Origin: Phymatolithon calcareum
Lineage: Eukaryota; Rhodophyta; Florideophyceae; Hapalidiales
Assembly: GCA_977006965.1 (NCBI GenBank)
Contig: OZ345358.1
Span: forward strand, 1,550,001-1,614,000
Direction of reading: 5' to 3'
Length of the DNA: 64,000 bases
Part shown: positions 30,369 through 39,942 of the stretch, piece after piece
Layout of the letters: each line of letters begins with the position of its first letter
Numbering within the stretch: position 1 is the first letter of the stretch
Position numbers and translations under genes: made by a program
Notes under the pieces: generated by a model
What the model saw: only the letters and a program-made list of their open reading frames with translations
The model's database searches: none
Told to the model about the DNA's origin: nothing

Positions 30369-30619
30369 CCCGCACTGAGTCCACATCTCACTCCATCCAG
30401 ACATTGAGCTGGAGTTCTTCGGATCATCCTCACTGCGGTTTATTTTCCTCGGTTATACCCATAGCTCGACGTAGCCATTGGGAGTTGCCGATCACTTCGA
30501 AGTACAAGGTGACTCGTATTCACAAGTGACTACCTGTGTTAATTTTTTCTGCCTCCAAACCTACTGCTCATCGCAAGGAATCAACCACTTTTGCTACCTA
30601 TACTTTTTTGGTCTAAGTC

Positions 30620-30880
30620 ATGGAACCTCTAACTCCTGAACAATTTGCCAATGAAGTCTCTGGAGTTAAAGCTGAACTCCAAGCCATTGCAGATATGTAC
30701 TCTGACCATCATCACGTCAAAGCCGCCCTTCTACCTATGCTTGCTGTTCTCGACCTCGACGAAGATTCGAAGTTGGAAAATGTCCAGGAGCTAACCCCTG
30801 CGATTTACTTGCACCACTCTCTGTGGAATACTCGCATAGAGTCAATCCTTGATAACTGGATGTCCGATGTGCAGGTCTGA
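30620..30880 (+). CDS. Hypothetical 86-residue protein
   Basis: ATG 30620 to TGA 30878. Acidic, predicted mostly helical (EFANEVSG-like start, LAVLDLDEDSKLENV in the middle). No motif recognised. It could be the start of a retroelement gag or a chance frame. The uninterrupted sequence around LINE B copy 6 (28993-29200 joined to 30382) leads up to it. Confidence 0.3.
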   Translation: MEPLTPEQFANEVSGVKAELQAIADMYSDHHHVKAALLPMLAVLDLDEDSKLENVQELTPAIYLHHSLWNTRIESILDNWMSDVQV

Positions 30881-31399
30881 TATGCAGGTACCAAGGGTAT
30901 TCTGGAAATGAATCTGTATGATAGCTCAAAAGTTACACGTGTACGGACGAAAGTCGGAAATGCAGGCGACGTGGCTTACATACTGTAAATTTGGTGGTCA
31001 TATGCTCGTCGTTGAAGGATATTGGGACTCCCAATTTGGGAGCTTGGCCCTGAAAACAATGTTAGAAATTGAGCAACCTTGTTCGCGGCTCGGCAAAGCG
31101 TCCATGTTTTGAATATGCTCGGTGAAACCGACTCAAAAAAGTTTACAAATTTCATGCATGGACTGTGGCTCAGGCATTGTCGATATCCAGATATCGAATA
31201 TTCTAAGAATCTTAAAATTAAGATAAATTCGTGGGGATACCGTATTCGTGAAGGCCTCTTGTATTCTGAAAACCTAGGATATTCTAAATTTGAAGATCCA
31301 GTTAACGAGGATTGACTGGATATAAAATTGCTGGCCGCCTTTTTGATGCTTGAAAACTGTTTTCTTGCACCATCGAGTTAATATCCAGACTTTTCCCCT
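30881..31399. repeat. Intergenic; about 125-bp repeat shared with 56480-56610
   Basis: No coding signal. Bases 31190-31320 resemble 56480-56610 at roughly two thirds identity by eye, sharing GTATTCGT and CCAGTTAWCGAGGATTGACTG. The family is unknown. Confidence 0.4.
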
Positions 31400-31626
31400 G
31401 TAACTCTTTAAAGTTTCGCTTTTCTCTTGGTTTGGACTACATAACCAATTTCCTTGCCCTGCGTCCTCGCAGTATCCTGAACGCTAATAGTGCACGAGTG
31501 GTAGGATCCTGGACAGCAGCCGGAGCCGCTCGATCCTTCCACTTGCAATACCAGCGAGAAGGAGGTTCTTTCTTCTTCTTTGATAGCTTCTTGCGCCTCT
31601 GAGGTTTCCGGTATCAGTTTATCCAT
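31400..31626 (-). pseudogene. LINE C ORF2 scrap, minus strand
   Basis: The minus strand (QEAIKEEERTSF, then GRIERL-type sequence out of frame) matches 28235-28450 of LINE C. No tail; both ends are cut. Confidence 0.6.
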
Positions 31627-31902
31627 GATGAATCACACGAAAACTAGTGTGGCTCCAATATCTCCCTGTCCTGTGGCGCACTCATATGCAAGCGGAGCAG
31701 GATCTCTTCGATTACTGAGAAGGAAACGTCACGAAAGGGACGTGGAGGAGCCTGAGAGGGCACACGGGAAGCAAAGAGCTGCACCACCACACTCCACGTT
31801 TAAACATGCTAACAACAGTACTGAGTGGAAGAAGTGTAGCTCCGCGAATCGCTGCTAGCTCCATAAGGGAAAAATCAGAAAGAATGAAATAAAGAGTGGC
31901 TC

Positions 31903-32498
31903 ACCGAACGGACCACAGGAGACAAAGGACAAGATTCCAGCGTGGGCGCCCGTGCCCGCGCCGGCGCAAGTGGCCGCAGCAGTAATGCTGCGCAACGCGA
32001 TTCTTCTCACGGTAATTCCGTCAGAAATGGCTGGCGCTATCGCGAACGCGCTCGCCTGGGACTCGGCAAATCGAGAACTTGCCCGCTACATTGCGGGGTT
32101 CTTTGACATGACAAGAGCTGTGCTCCGGCCTCCCCAGGGGAGAAGACTATCGCTTTCTGATACTATGGTAGTACATGGATTCCGCCCTGTGTGGTGTGCC
32201 GCAACGCTCAAGGAAGCTGGGAGAGAAGACAGAAGGAAATGAAAGAAGGCAGAGAGATGATTAGCTACCGTGAACGTCCTAAATGGTTTCCAACCCGGGC
32301 ATACCTTTGAAGGACGGCGAATGAAGATTGGCTGCGTAGCGATATGGATGTTAAGCTGGACCATGGTCTGCACCTTCTGCAGCTTGGACAGCTGTTGTGA
32401 CATCAAGTACCACTCGTATCTGTTAAGGTTTACTAGAGCCGTAAGGATGCGAAGTTGTTCCATCAGCTTCGAGATATCCCGCAGTAAAAGAAAGAAAG
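31903..32498 (+). mobile_element. LINE F-type 3' end with (GAAA)n tail
   Basis: Perfect 12-bp TSDs AAAGAGTGGCTC (31891-31902, 32499-32510) and an AAAGAAAGAAAG tail, as in the RNase H-bearing LINE at 42600-43911. It contains a 96-codon frame (31952-32242) with no motif I recognise; part of it may be an ORF2 C-terminus. A polyadenylated non-LINE transcript is the alternative. Confidence 0.65.
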
Positions 32499-32865
32499 AA
32501 AGAGTGGCTCCATGCCTAAATTGTCAATTCTGTGGAAGGATGGATAGTGCTTGACGGCAAGGCGGTTTGGAGGCTATGCAGAAGACTGAGTGTTGCGGCG
32601 ATTTGGTTTCAGGTCTAAATTCATAAACACGCCCAAAGACAGCCAATCAAAACTGAGTATTCTTCGCTTGCTTGCACGTTAGCGCGCGGTGTGAGACGCA
32701 AAACAAACCACTGACTGAGCCTAGCCTGATATGGTTCACCCGACAGGTTTCAGCAAATCGATTGGTATATACACCTTCGTGGCAGCAAATACGTGCAACC
32801 ATTTAGTTTCTCTGGGTGAAGGTTCGGGGGCGATTGGCAGAATTTTCCAACGAACCACCACCACC

Positions 32866-33453
32866 ATGGCACACAAATTGGTCCGCACAGCTATGTTTTC
32901 ACTAGCCGTTTGTTGGTGCATGCTTCGTCTGGAGGCGGTCAAAGCTCCCGAAAGGACTTCCCTAACAGAGCAGGCACTGGTGGCGCATCATCTCATTCCG
33001 ATTGACACAATTGTCCATATCCAAAGACTTCGACAGGCTGAAGCCTATGATATGGGGAACATGTCCCAGACTATGTCTGGAGCAACGGTGACGCGTCGAT
33101 TTCTACAATCTTCTGGTATCCTGCGCCGCCAAAGGCCCATTCTAAGCCACGAGTTTTCAAGACGCGTCGCTCGGCTTAAGTTCCGAACAGCAGAGAAGAT
33201 ATCCACGGGCAATGGTGACAAACAAAAAATGAACCTACTGGACTTCACACTGAACGTCTTGTGCGCCAAAAGGTTTCTGAATATGCTGGGGGAAAGACTG
33301 AACAAGGAGATAACATTTTTGGTAAACTTAGGAAGTGCACTCCTTGTCGGCGGCGACGTACGAGAGTTTGCAATTGGAAAAGGAACGTCTGTCAACTGGG
33401 CCGATTTAGTTGGGAAAGCATTTGCAAAAGTTTGGGCTTCTCGCCAGGTTTAA
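32866..33453 (+). CDS. Secreted protein of unknown function, 195 residues
   Basis: The open frame begins at 32731, but ATG 32866 (CCACCATGG, a strong Kozak context) is followed directly by a signal peptide (MAHKLVRTAMFSLAVCWCML, then Leu/Ala-rich to about residue 27), so I choose it. The mature part is basic, with RRFLQSSGILRRQR and LSHEFSRRVARLKF, and a hydrophobic C-terminal half (FLVNLGSALLVGG). It has few cysteines and no transmembrane helix beyond the signal. It ends TAA 33451. A 28-bp perfect palindrome lies 45 bases downstream. I do not recognise the family. There are no transposon features, so it is a likely host gene. Confidence 0.6.
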   Translation: MAHKLVRTAMFSLAVCWCMLRLEAVKAPERTSLTEQALVAHHLIPIDTIVHIQRLRQAEAYDMGNMSQTMSGATVTRRFLQSSGILRRQRPILSHEFSRRVARLKFRTAEKISTGNGDKQKMNLLDFTLNVLCAKRFLNMLGERLNKEITFLVNLGSALLVGGDVREFAIGKGTSVNWADLVGKAFAKVWASRQV

Positions 33454-33497
33454 TTTTATTGGGGACATCGAATTCTCTCAGACCTCAGCAGAGTTTG

Positions 33498-33525
33498 AAG
33501 AGGTGACACAATTGTGTCACCTCTT
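33498..33525. repeat. 28-bp perfect palindrome
   Basis: AAGAGGTGACACAATT and its exact complement, centred on AATT, with no spacer. It lies 45 bases past the stop of the secreted-protein gene, so it could mark the transcript's 3' end or be a protein-binding dyad. Confidence 0.85.
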
Positions 33526-33666
33526 AAATTGTAGAAGAAGTAAAGGATGTAAAGGGGCGCATTGAAGAAAGTGAACAGGTGTAGCAGTTACGGGCATTGA
33601 CCCCACGGTATCGGGTGGCACTGTAACATGCAAGGTGTCATTTTCCCCTGGTTTGCAGAATGAATT

Positions 33667-33744
33667 GAAACACCCTGCCGATACACGAGTCGGGCGCCGA
33701 ACACCGGGGTTCGGCGCCAGACTCGTGTATCGGCAGGTTGTTTC
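33667..33744. repeat. 78-base hairpin, 36-base arms, 6-base loop
   Basis: Arms GAAACACCCTGCCGATACAC... and its complement pair at 34 of 36 positions around the loop ACCGGG. No TSD or coding function seen. A hairpin of the same geometry lies at 39865-39942. Confidence 0.85.
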
Positions 33745-33854
33745 ATTTACGGGCCGCAGGAGATGCCGAAGGTGCACACTTTCGACTAACGGCAATGACA
33801 GTACGTGTCATGACATAGCATGATATGCTTTGGTCACACTCCAGATGACTTCAT

Positions 33855-34870
33855 CAGGGATTCGCAAAACGCATGCGACCAGTGGAAAGCCGATCGAAGC
33901 AGCTGAGGGTCTCTTTTGCAAGTAGGCATTTGGAAAATATGCTGAACATCGGAGAAATCGGACGCGCGTGTTGTGCAGACTGGCCAACCCGGTGCGAGGA
34001 GAGCGTACCAGGCCTCGAGAATCGCTAAGAGCCTCATATACTACCTGGAAGATGCAGATGAATATACAGGAAGAGAAGAGCATGGATGGATGGATGTGAG
34101 TTTACTTCAAGCTCTTGCTGTCTCATTAGCACTTGAGGGGCTAATCATGACGCTAAATCGCGTTGCCTAAATTTCAACTTCGTGTTCTTGGGCCAGGTCT
34201 CCTGGATTGCGTCGACGGCGCTTTGCCAGCTTGTTTCTTCTTGGTCTGAAAAGGGTTATTTAGACATGAGAATAGACATCTCGCTTCGTTCGTGACCGAG
34301 TGCGCGGTCTTCTGATCTCTTGTGCTCTTGATGGGGGAAGAGAAGAGGATCTAGAAGGTATATTAAAGGGAATTGGGTATTTCAGAGAGGAAGTGGACCT
34401 CAAAGAGGAGCTCAAACAAGAGGAATACGGCACGGTGTCGAAGTAGGGCCGACTAGAGGACAAAGTTGAAGACTGCATGGCGGAAGAAGAAAGGCAGTCC
34501 GTAAAAATCCCCATAGACAAACCGAACCGAACAAGCTACCAGGAGTACTACATATAAGAGACAGAAACACACGTTTGAGGTGTCTAAGAGTGAATTTTAC
34601 CAGAGCCCCGCTGTGGAGCAAATCGACTAGGTTGACATGTTCGAAATCATTGCATGTATTGAGCTTGCAGAGCTCCAACGAGCTCTACGTTTTACGGAAA
34701 TGGACTCGGAGACTGAATATGAATGTAAAAGACTCACTCGGGCCCTCACTGGAAGAGATATTCGAATTAAGGAGACCTTAGGAGAGTAGAGCGTGGTCGA
34801 CACGGAAGACAGGGAGCGGCTGTCCTGTTACTCAAAATGAGGTTTTGGGAGGTTTTTTTTAAAAAAAAGC
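33855..34870 (+). mobile_element. LINE B2, plus strand, interrupted
   Basis: Broken ORF2 matches 11126-11767 of copy 3 (AEGL-, GKEDD- and VPLWRKS-type blocks in shifting frames). It ends GAGCGTGGTCGACACGG .. GAGGTTTTGGGAGG. It is interrupted at 34081-34335. At 34840-34900 the tail meets a second, inverted B tail, giving a tail-to-tail foldback around TTTTTTTTAAAAAAAA. Confidence 0.7.
34081..34335 (-). mobile_element. 255-base retro-insertion with (CATC)n tail
   Basis: Perfect 12-bp TSDs GGAAGAGAAGAG (34069-34080, 34336-34347) in LINE B2. The left end is CATGGATGGATGGATG, that is a CATC-repeat tail on the minus strand. There is no ORF of note and no match to other repeats in the window. It behaves like a SINE or a short LINE tail of another family. 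Confidence 0.75.
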
Positions 34871-34913
34871 TCGCAAAACCTCAATTTGAACATTACATAA
34901 TCCCAGTGGAAAG

Positions 34914-35080
34914 AAGAAGTGGGAGTTTTTCTTAAAAAGTTACTAACGCATCTGCAGACGCTTAGGTCTTTACTGGTTGAACGCTTGCATGGTCGGCTGC
35001 GACTCGATCTGGTGGAATACCGTAACCTACCTATGACTCATAAGTGGGCCTCGAGGGGGACACTATTCTACTATATTGGG
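34914..35080 (-). mobile_element. SINE copy 4
   Basis: Same core as copies 1-3 (ACTAACGCATCTGCAGACGCTTA, CCTCGAGGGGG) with a short TTC tail at left. On the minus strand its head reads TAGTAGAATAG at bases 14-24, a perfect match to the A-box consensus TRGYNNARNNG. The TSD is unclear. Confidence 0.72.
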
Positions 35081-35084
35081 TCAC

Positions 35085-35605
35085 GCATGCCTGGAAGTGG
35101 CAGAAGAATGTATAGGAAGAGAAGAGGATTTGGCAGACGTATCAAAGGATATCGGGTATCTCGGAGAAGAGGAGGACCTAAAAGGAGCGTTAAAACAAGC
35201 GGAAGACGGCAAAGTGTCCAAGAAACGGCGAGAAGAGAAAATCGTGAAAGACTGGAAGGAGGAAGAAAAAGGGCGGATAATGAAAATCTCCGTAGACAAG
35301 CCGAACAAGCTACTAGGGGTGATACGTAAAACAGACAGAAAGACGCGCCTGTAGTGCCTAAGAGTGATTTTAAACAGAGCCTCACTGCGGAGAAAATTAA
35401 TCTTAGCGACATGCTGCGGGAACCGGTGCTTTGATCGAGCTCGTAGCGCTCCAAAGAGCAATGCGGTCCACGGAAATGGACCAAGAGACTGAATATAAAT
35501 GCAAAAGATATACTCGTGCCCTCGCGCGAAGAGAATTCCGAATTATGGAGATTTTAAGAGAACAGAGTTTGGAAGAGCGAGAAGCGGGCTTGTTACTCAA
35601 ATTGT
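35085..35605 (+). mobile_element. LINE B2 fragment after SINE 4
   Basis: The frame 35076-35354 carries EECIGREEDLADVSKDIGYL, homologous to EEYQGKEDDLEDVSKHIGYL of copy 3, then the ORF2 end in broken frames. It is cut in the 3' UTR at ACTCAAATTG, before the hairpin's 3' arm. Confidence 0.7.
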
Positions 35606-36227
35606 CAATGAAGGTGGACTCATCGGGTGTGCTGTAATAGGTATTACAGCATTGTTGTAGATCTGTCAAGTTGTTTGAATGGCGTGACTTGTATTTGAAT
35701 TCCGGCGCAACCCGAAGGCGATGACTTTCACGACCGACCAAGTTCCGCGTACAACGAGAAGTCGCGGTTTTTCTTGTCGGCTCGATTTACGCAGTGCGTT
35801 CAAGGATCTGAAGGATCGTGCGCGCGTCATGTGCTCGTGTTTGGCGCTGATACGTCTTTCGCCCTTAATTCGTGCGTCGAATCGTGCGTGCCGGCCTTAG
35901 CGAAGCTCGTTCGTGCTCTTGTCATGCAAGTTTGGATTTGGAACGGTTACTGAATTCCGTTCACTTTGCGCGGCAATTGCAACGGGATGACTTATTATCG
36001 AAATTGCGCACGTGTGCTATATGATTATACTCTTGTTTTTATGTTCAGCGAATCGTCCTTGGGACCGGAAGTAAGTTTGGCGGATTTGCGTGGCGCGCTT
36101 TCGCGCCCTTCACACAGGCCACTAATTCGAAGCTCCTGGTCTCGCGCGACCTGTTCGGTGGCAACCGTTCAGGCCTAAGTTTACGACTCGCGCCCTGCCG
36201 GTGTAAAAGGAGCAAGGTGTACCAACA
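35606..36227. other. No recognisable gene
   Basis: A 9-base-arm hairpin (TGCTGTAAT, spacer AGGT) lies at 35630-35651. The rest is G/C-richer with repeated CGTGC/TTCGTGC words and resembles a retroelement leader in style, but no ORF or match supports that. Confidence 0.35.
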
Positions 36228-36263
36228 TGCGATGTCGTCTGTGGAGACACAGACGACATCGCA
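36228..36263. repeat. Perfect hairpin, 16-base arms
   Basis: TGCGATGTCGTCTGTG, spacer GAGA, exact complement. It lies between unassigned sequence and hAT-4. Confidence 0.85.
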
Positions 36264-36408
36264 AGTAAATTGTTGTTATTCATTGTAACTTTTTCTCAGC
36301 TCTTCCCGTGCGGAGCTGTAGCTATTCTTTTCACCTCTCAAGTTCTACCGGAACACCTTCGGTCCTCTTGAATCGACGTCTGAGCATTTACAGTTTGGGA
36401 CTTAAGAC

Positions 36409-37414
36409 CAGAGCTCCGACGAAATTAATTCCTATTGCAATATGTTGCAATAATGAATAGGAATAGCATATTGCACTGAGCTTGGTCATTGCCGTACGTA
36501 TTGCAGACCCGAAAACAAGTTCGTATTGCGACACGCTACGTTGACCATGTTAGCTTAAGATCTTGTTTACAGAGCGATTAATAGATTTGCACTACGATAC
36601 AAACGCAAATTTAGACACCTTCTTGATAGCGCTGGTATTGAACAACATCACTCTACCCCGCGTACGTGTGATCAAACAGGGTCGTTTGTTCGGTAGAAGA
36701 ACGTATGATTCGCAAAAGGTAGAAATGCAATAATTTCCGGCCTACGACCGACCGCGAAATAGCGTAACAGCTCACCTACGACCGATGACACTAGTTACTC
36801 TACCTTGGCACTTTGCAAATTCAGCACGCTTTACTTCTTTCTTCGTTTCTTCCACTGCTTGCTACTCAATGCCACTGTTTATAGTGATCTAAATGACCCA
36901 TTCTAGGACCACTGCCCCTGTGGTCCAGATATACAAATAATACCCTTTTGGTCCAAATTAATGAGAAACCTTCCCCCTTATGGTCCAGACTCATCATGAG
37001 CCTCGACCGAGGACCGCCGTGCACGTCAGCTGCACAAAGCGAATATACCCATATCTTTCACAGTACGGGCAAGGTCGACGACGAAGCCGGACGATGATGT
37101 CTGCGATGAAACAACCCCGCCCGAAGGGCATTGTCCAGCAGTTGATGACCTTTGTGGGACGCGAAAAGCGCTCTGTTCTCGACAAGTCAAGTTGCCGGCA
37201 AGTAGAGAAAGATTTCGTGAAGTACCGATGTCCAAAAGATTGTTGTCCATCGTCAACACTGAGCTGTGCCCTGGTTTTCCAAGTTCCGTGTAAATCCCTA
37301 TTGCGAGCCCACTGACTATTGCCGTTATTATTGCGAGCCTACGGAGCGATGAATACGCATTGCTTATTGCACGAAAGTCCGGAATACTAAAAAATAATAC
37401 GCGTCGGAGCTCTG
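36409..37414 (+). mobile_element. hAT-4, deletion derivative
   Basis: 13-bp terminal inverted repeats CAGAGCTCCGACG with perfect 8-bp TSDs CTTAAGAC (36401-36408, 37415-37422). The subterminal parts repeat TATTGCAAT/TTATTGC words, and a 9-base-arm hairpin (ATTCCTATT) lies near 36431-36467. Only the N-terminal transposase finger is left. The target looks like the 3' UTR of a LINE B. Confidence 0.9.
37094..37315 (+). pseudogene. hAT-4 transposase N-terminal remnant
   Basis: Reads KGIVQQLMTFVGREKRS, then the first finger cysteines (YRCPKDCC); a frameshift follows and SNPY-x-HLK is lost. Homologous to the N-terminus of hAT-2 and hAT-5. Confidence 0.7.
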
Positions 37415-37422
37415 CTTAAGAC

Positions 37423-37470
37423 CGTCTCAATCCACATAAATTGAGGATTCGGGAGCTTTTAAAATAACAC
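37423..37470 (+). mobile_element. LINE B 3' tail beyond hAT-4
   Basis: AATTGAGGATTCGGGAGCTTTTAAAATAAC is the B tail. The matching upstream part would lie left of hAT-4 but is too decayed to align with confidence. Confidence 0.55.
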
Positions 37471-37854
37471 ATCACATATCTTCCATAGGCGACGTGTACC
37501 GGGCCGGATGATTTCATTTTTCAGCCGTAGCCTTGGGCTCTTGAAACATGTCAAGGACTTAGTCAAGTGCTCTTCTTGTGTAGGCACTTTCTTCGGATGA
37601 TAGGTCGTCTTTTGTTATATCGCAGTGGAAAGCCGGCGACATAAACGAAAAAGACATAGGGAATCTCAAACAGGGAGACCAACCGCTCAGTAGAACGGCG
37701 GCAATGCATTGTATGCAAGTCGGTCTCAGAATAGGAAGCAACTTGCAACGCTAAGCGCATACCTTTCAATGAAGCCCAGAGGAGTACGAAATACACAGAG
37801 CACATTGGACACAAGGCGTACCAAATGCCCTCAGGGAAATCGCCCAAACACTCT
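37471..37854. other. No recognisable gene
   Basis: Open on both strands in short frames with no motif. It is the target into which the 37869-38007 LINE tail inserted. Confidence 0.3.
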
Positions 37855-37868
37855 TCATCCTATTTGGG

Positions 37869-38007
37869 GATATGTAATGATTATTTAAAAACTCCCAACG
37901 CCTCCCCTAGGAGTAACAGGGATTGCTTTCCGAACCGTTTTCTAATGTAGCGTAGTCTGGTCACTCATGGCCTCCTTAATTCGAATTTCTCTACTAACAA
38001 GTGCACG
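37869..38007 (-). mobile_element. LINE B 3' end insertion, 139 bases
   Basis: Perfect 14-bp TSDs TCATCCTATTTGGG (37855-37868, 38008-38021). Contains the B hairpin (AAAGC ... GGG-A-GTTTT, with one G-T pair) and the last ORF2 codons (rc GTTAGTAGAGAAATTCGAAT). Confidence 0.88.
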
Positions 38008-38021
38008 TCATCCTATTTGGG

Positions 38022-39864
38022 CTAGACTGCGCCTCCCATGTGTAAAATAAGCTGATTGCGGAAAGCAGAAAATTCGAGAACTGCATCTTGTAAGAAACAA
38101 AATCAACACGACGGACTACGGAGAGCCGTTTGGCAAAGCCGTTAAGACATTCGAACAGACTAGTCTGTCGAAATGCGTCAGGTAAAGTTTTAACGGTGCC
38201 TTGCACCGAAATGGAAATGTGATGAAATTGTCTGGTACTTGAAACGGTTGCAGTGCGATGTAATAACGCGATAAGAACTTATCCAGCTTCTAAAATGTGT
38301 CTCGGGGAACCCACGGATGTACTGTGATGATATGCCGTGCGAGGTAGAAGCATTTAGTTTGAAACAGAATCTAGAATGCGCCTTGGGGAACCTGCGGTCT
38401 AGCCACAGTGATATGCCGTGCGCGATAAGAGCAGCTGGATCTGTAGCTCCGGTTAGTCGGGAGATGCGGATGATACAACGGGAACAAGACTTACTTTGCC
38501 TAGTTTATTGTCTGAATGACGTTGATAGGAAGTGGAGAAGATGATGGTGAAGAAAGAGGCAAGGATGGCAGGATAAGAATGCTAGGCAAAACACATGGCT
38601 GAAAATGTCTATCAAGTATCGAGTCTAGCATTGGGCGCACTAGATTGGTTGGTACTCTTTGCGGGTGTTGTGTTGAGGCGACGCAAGAGCTGGATGCATG
38701 GGCTATGGCAATCTGTACAGCCTGCATGTTCGGATAGCATCCATGTAGCGTTTGCCGCACAACAGTTTAACAAAAAGAGCGATCTGGTCTGACATTACAA
38801 GAGAATCGCCAGCACACCTGAAGTCCTCACAGTGAAAAACAGGCAACCAGCACTTCGATATTCTAGAGAAAGATTTTCTCAGGTGTCTGCAACAAATGCT
38901 GCGGATAAACTTGGAAACAGCGTCCCACAGTATGTGGGATTCTGCCAGGCAGTCCGTTAGGCCGAAAAAAGGTCTAGATGAAATTTTGCCATTCAACAGG
39001 AACGTCATTGACGAAGGTCTGTTCTAGAGCCACGTAGTTAAGCCATTGACAAAATTTGTAACTGTTCGCGTAATTGGCTTACATGTTAAGAGTTCAGACA
39101 GAGGACCAAGCACGAGAAACAAGCTGTCTGTACCGACTCTGTAAGGCAGAATCCCAGAATAAGACCGCGAAGGAGAAACGGATAGGTAGAGGAAAAAGCT
39201 TTAGATGAACTTTTTCCACTCAGCTCTTTGAAAACAGAAATCGAAGAAGGTCTGTTGCGAAGTCAAAAATTCTTGCTATCAAAACGTAGGATAACAGTTC
39301 TCCACAAGCTCACAGCTCTGCAAGAGGACCAAACATAAGGAAAGCGTTGTTCTAATGTAAGTAACAGCTAATAATCGCTCCTTGGCAGTGCTGCATATTC
39401 GAAAGGCTGTCGGGCTCTTGATAGTTTTCTCTGATACGGTTAAGTTTTTCTAATCGGAAAGGGGGCCTGTCGCGCTTATTGCCACATAATCAGTAACCAT
39501 TGGTCACTCTTCCGAAGCAAAAAATAAATACAACCAATGAGACGCGTACTCTCCTTTTCGAGCAATCCAATGAGAATAACATGATGCTGAAAAAGACAAA
39601 AAAGGATCATCCGGTAAACATAGGACATATTCCAGCAAGTAAACGGAAATCCGCACTGTTGTGCGGAGACACCGATGTGCGCCACTGCTGGCAACTCTGA
39701 TCTTTTGAAGGTACGCTTGCACACTGCACGGTAACTGGAGGCAACGAGAACATAGTTGTTGGGTCTCCTTCTTGTCCTGTCTTTGGCATTACGTGTGATA
39801 ACATTTCAGCCGTGGAACTTTCTATGTAATAGGACAGCGACCAAGGTATGCCGCGGTGTACAGA
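38022..39864. other. No recognisable gene; decayed repeats
   Basis: Open frames up to 101 codons (minus 38703-39008) without motifs. Besides the 80-base tandem at 38289, a looser duplication links 38960-39120 with 39190-39350 (both with GAAGGTCTGTT and AGAGGACCAA words about 130 bases apart). No tail or TSD seen. Confidence 0.35.
38289..38432. repeat. Two-copy direct repeat, 80-base period
   Basis: Units 38289-38352 and 38369-38432 share TCTARAATG, GGGGAAC, GTGATATGCCGTGCG and ATAAGAGCA-like words, roughly three quarters identical by eye. Confidence 0.55.
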
Positions 39865-39942
39865 ACGGATCTTCGATCATGGATACGCATAATGAACATA
39901 ACATAATATGTTCATCATGCGCATCCATGATCGAAGATCCGT
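39865..39942. repeat. 78-base hairpin, 36-base arms, 6-base loop
   Basis: The arm beginning ACGGATCTTCGATCATGG pairs with its complement at 34 of 36 positions around ACATAA. It has the same length, loop size and mismatch number as 33667-33744 but unrelated sequence. Confidence 0.85.

Noticed and set aside
33498-33744. Rho-independent terminators
   Set aside because: The context is eukaryotic and no U-tract follows the stems.
38289-38432. CRISPR-like or satellite array
   Set aside because: Only two diverged copies with an 80-base period; no array structure.
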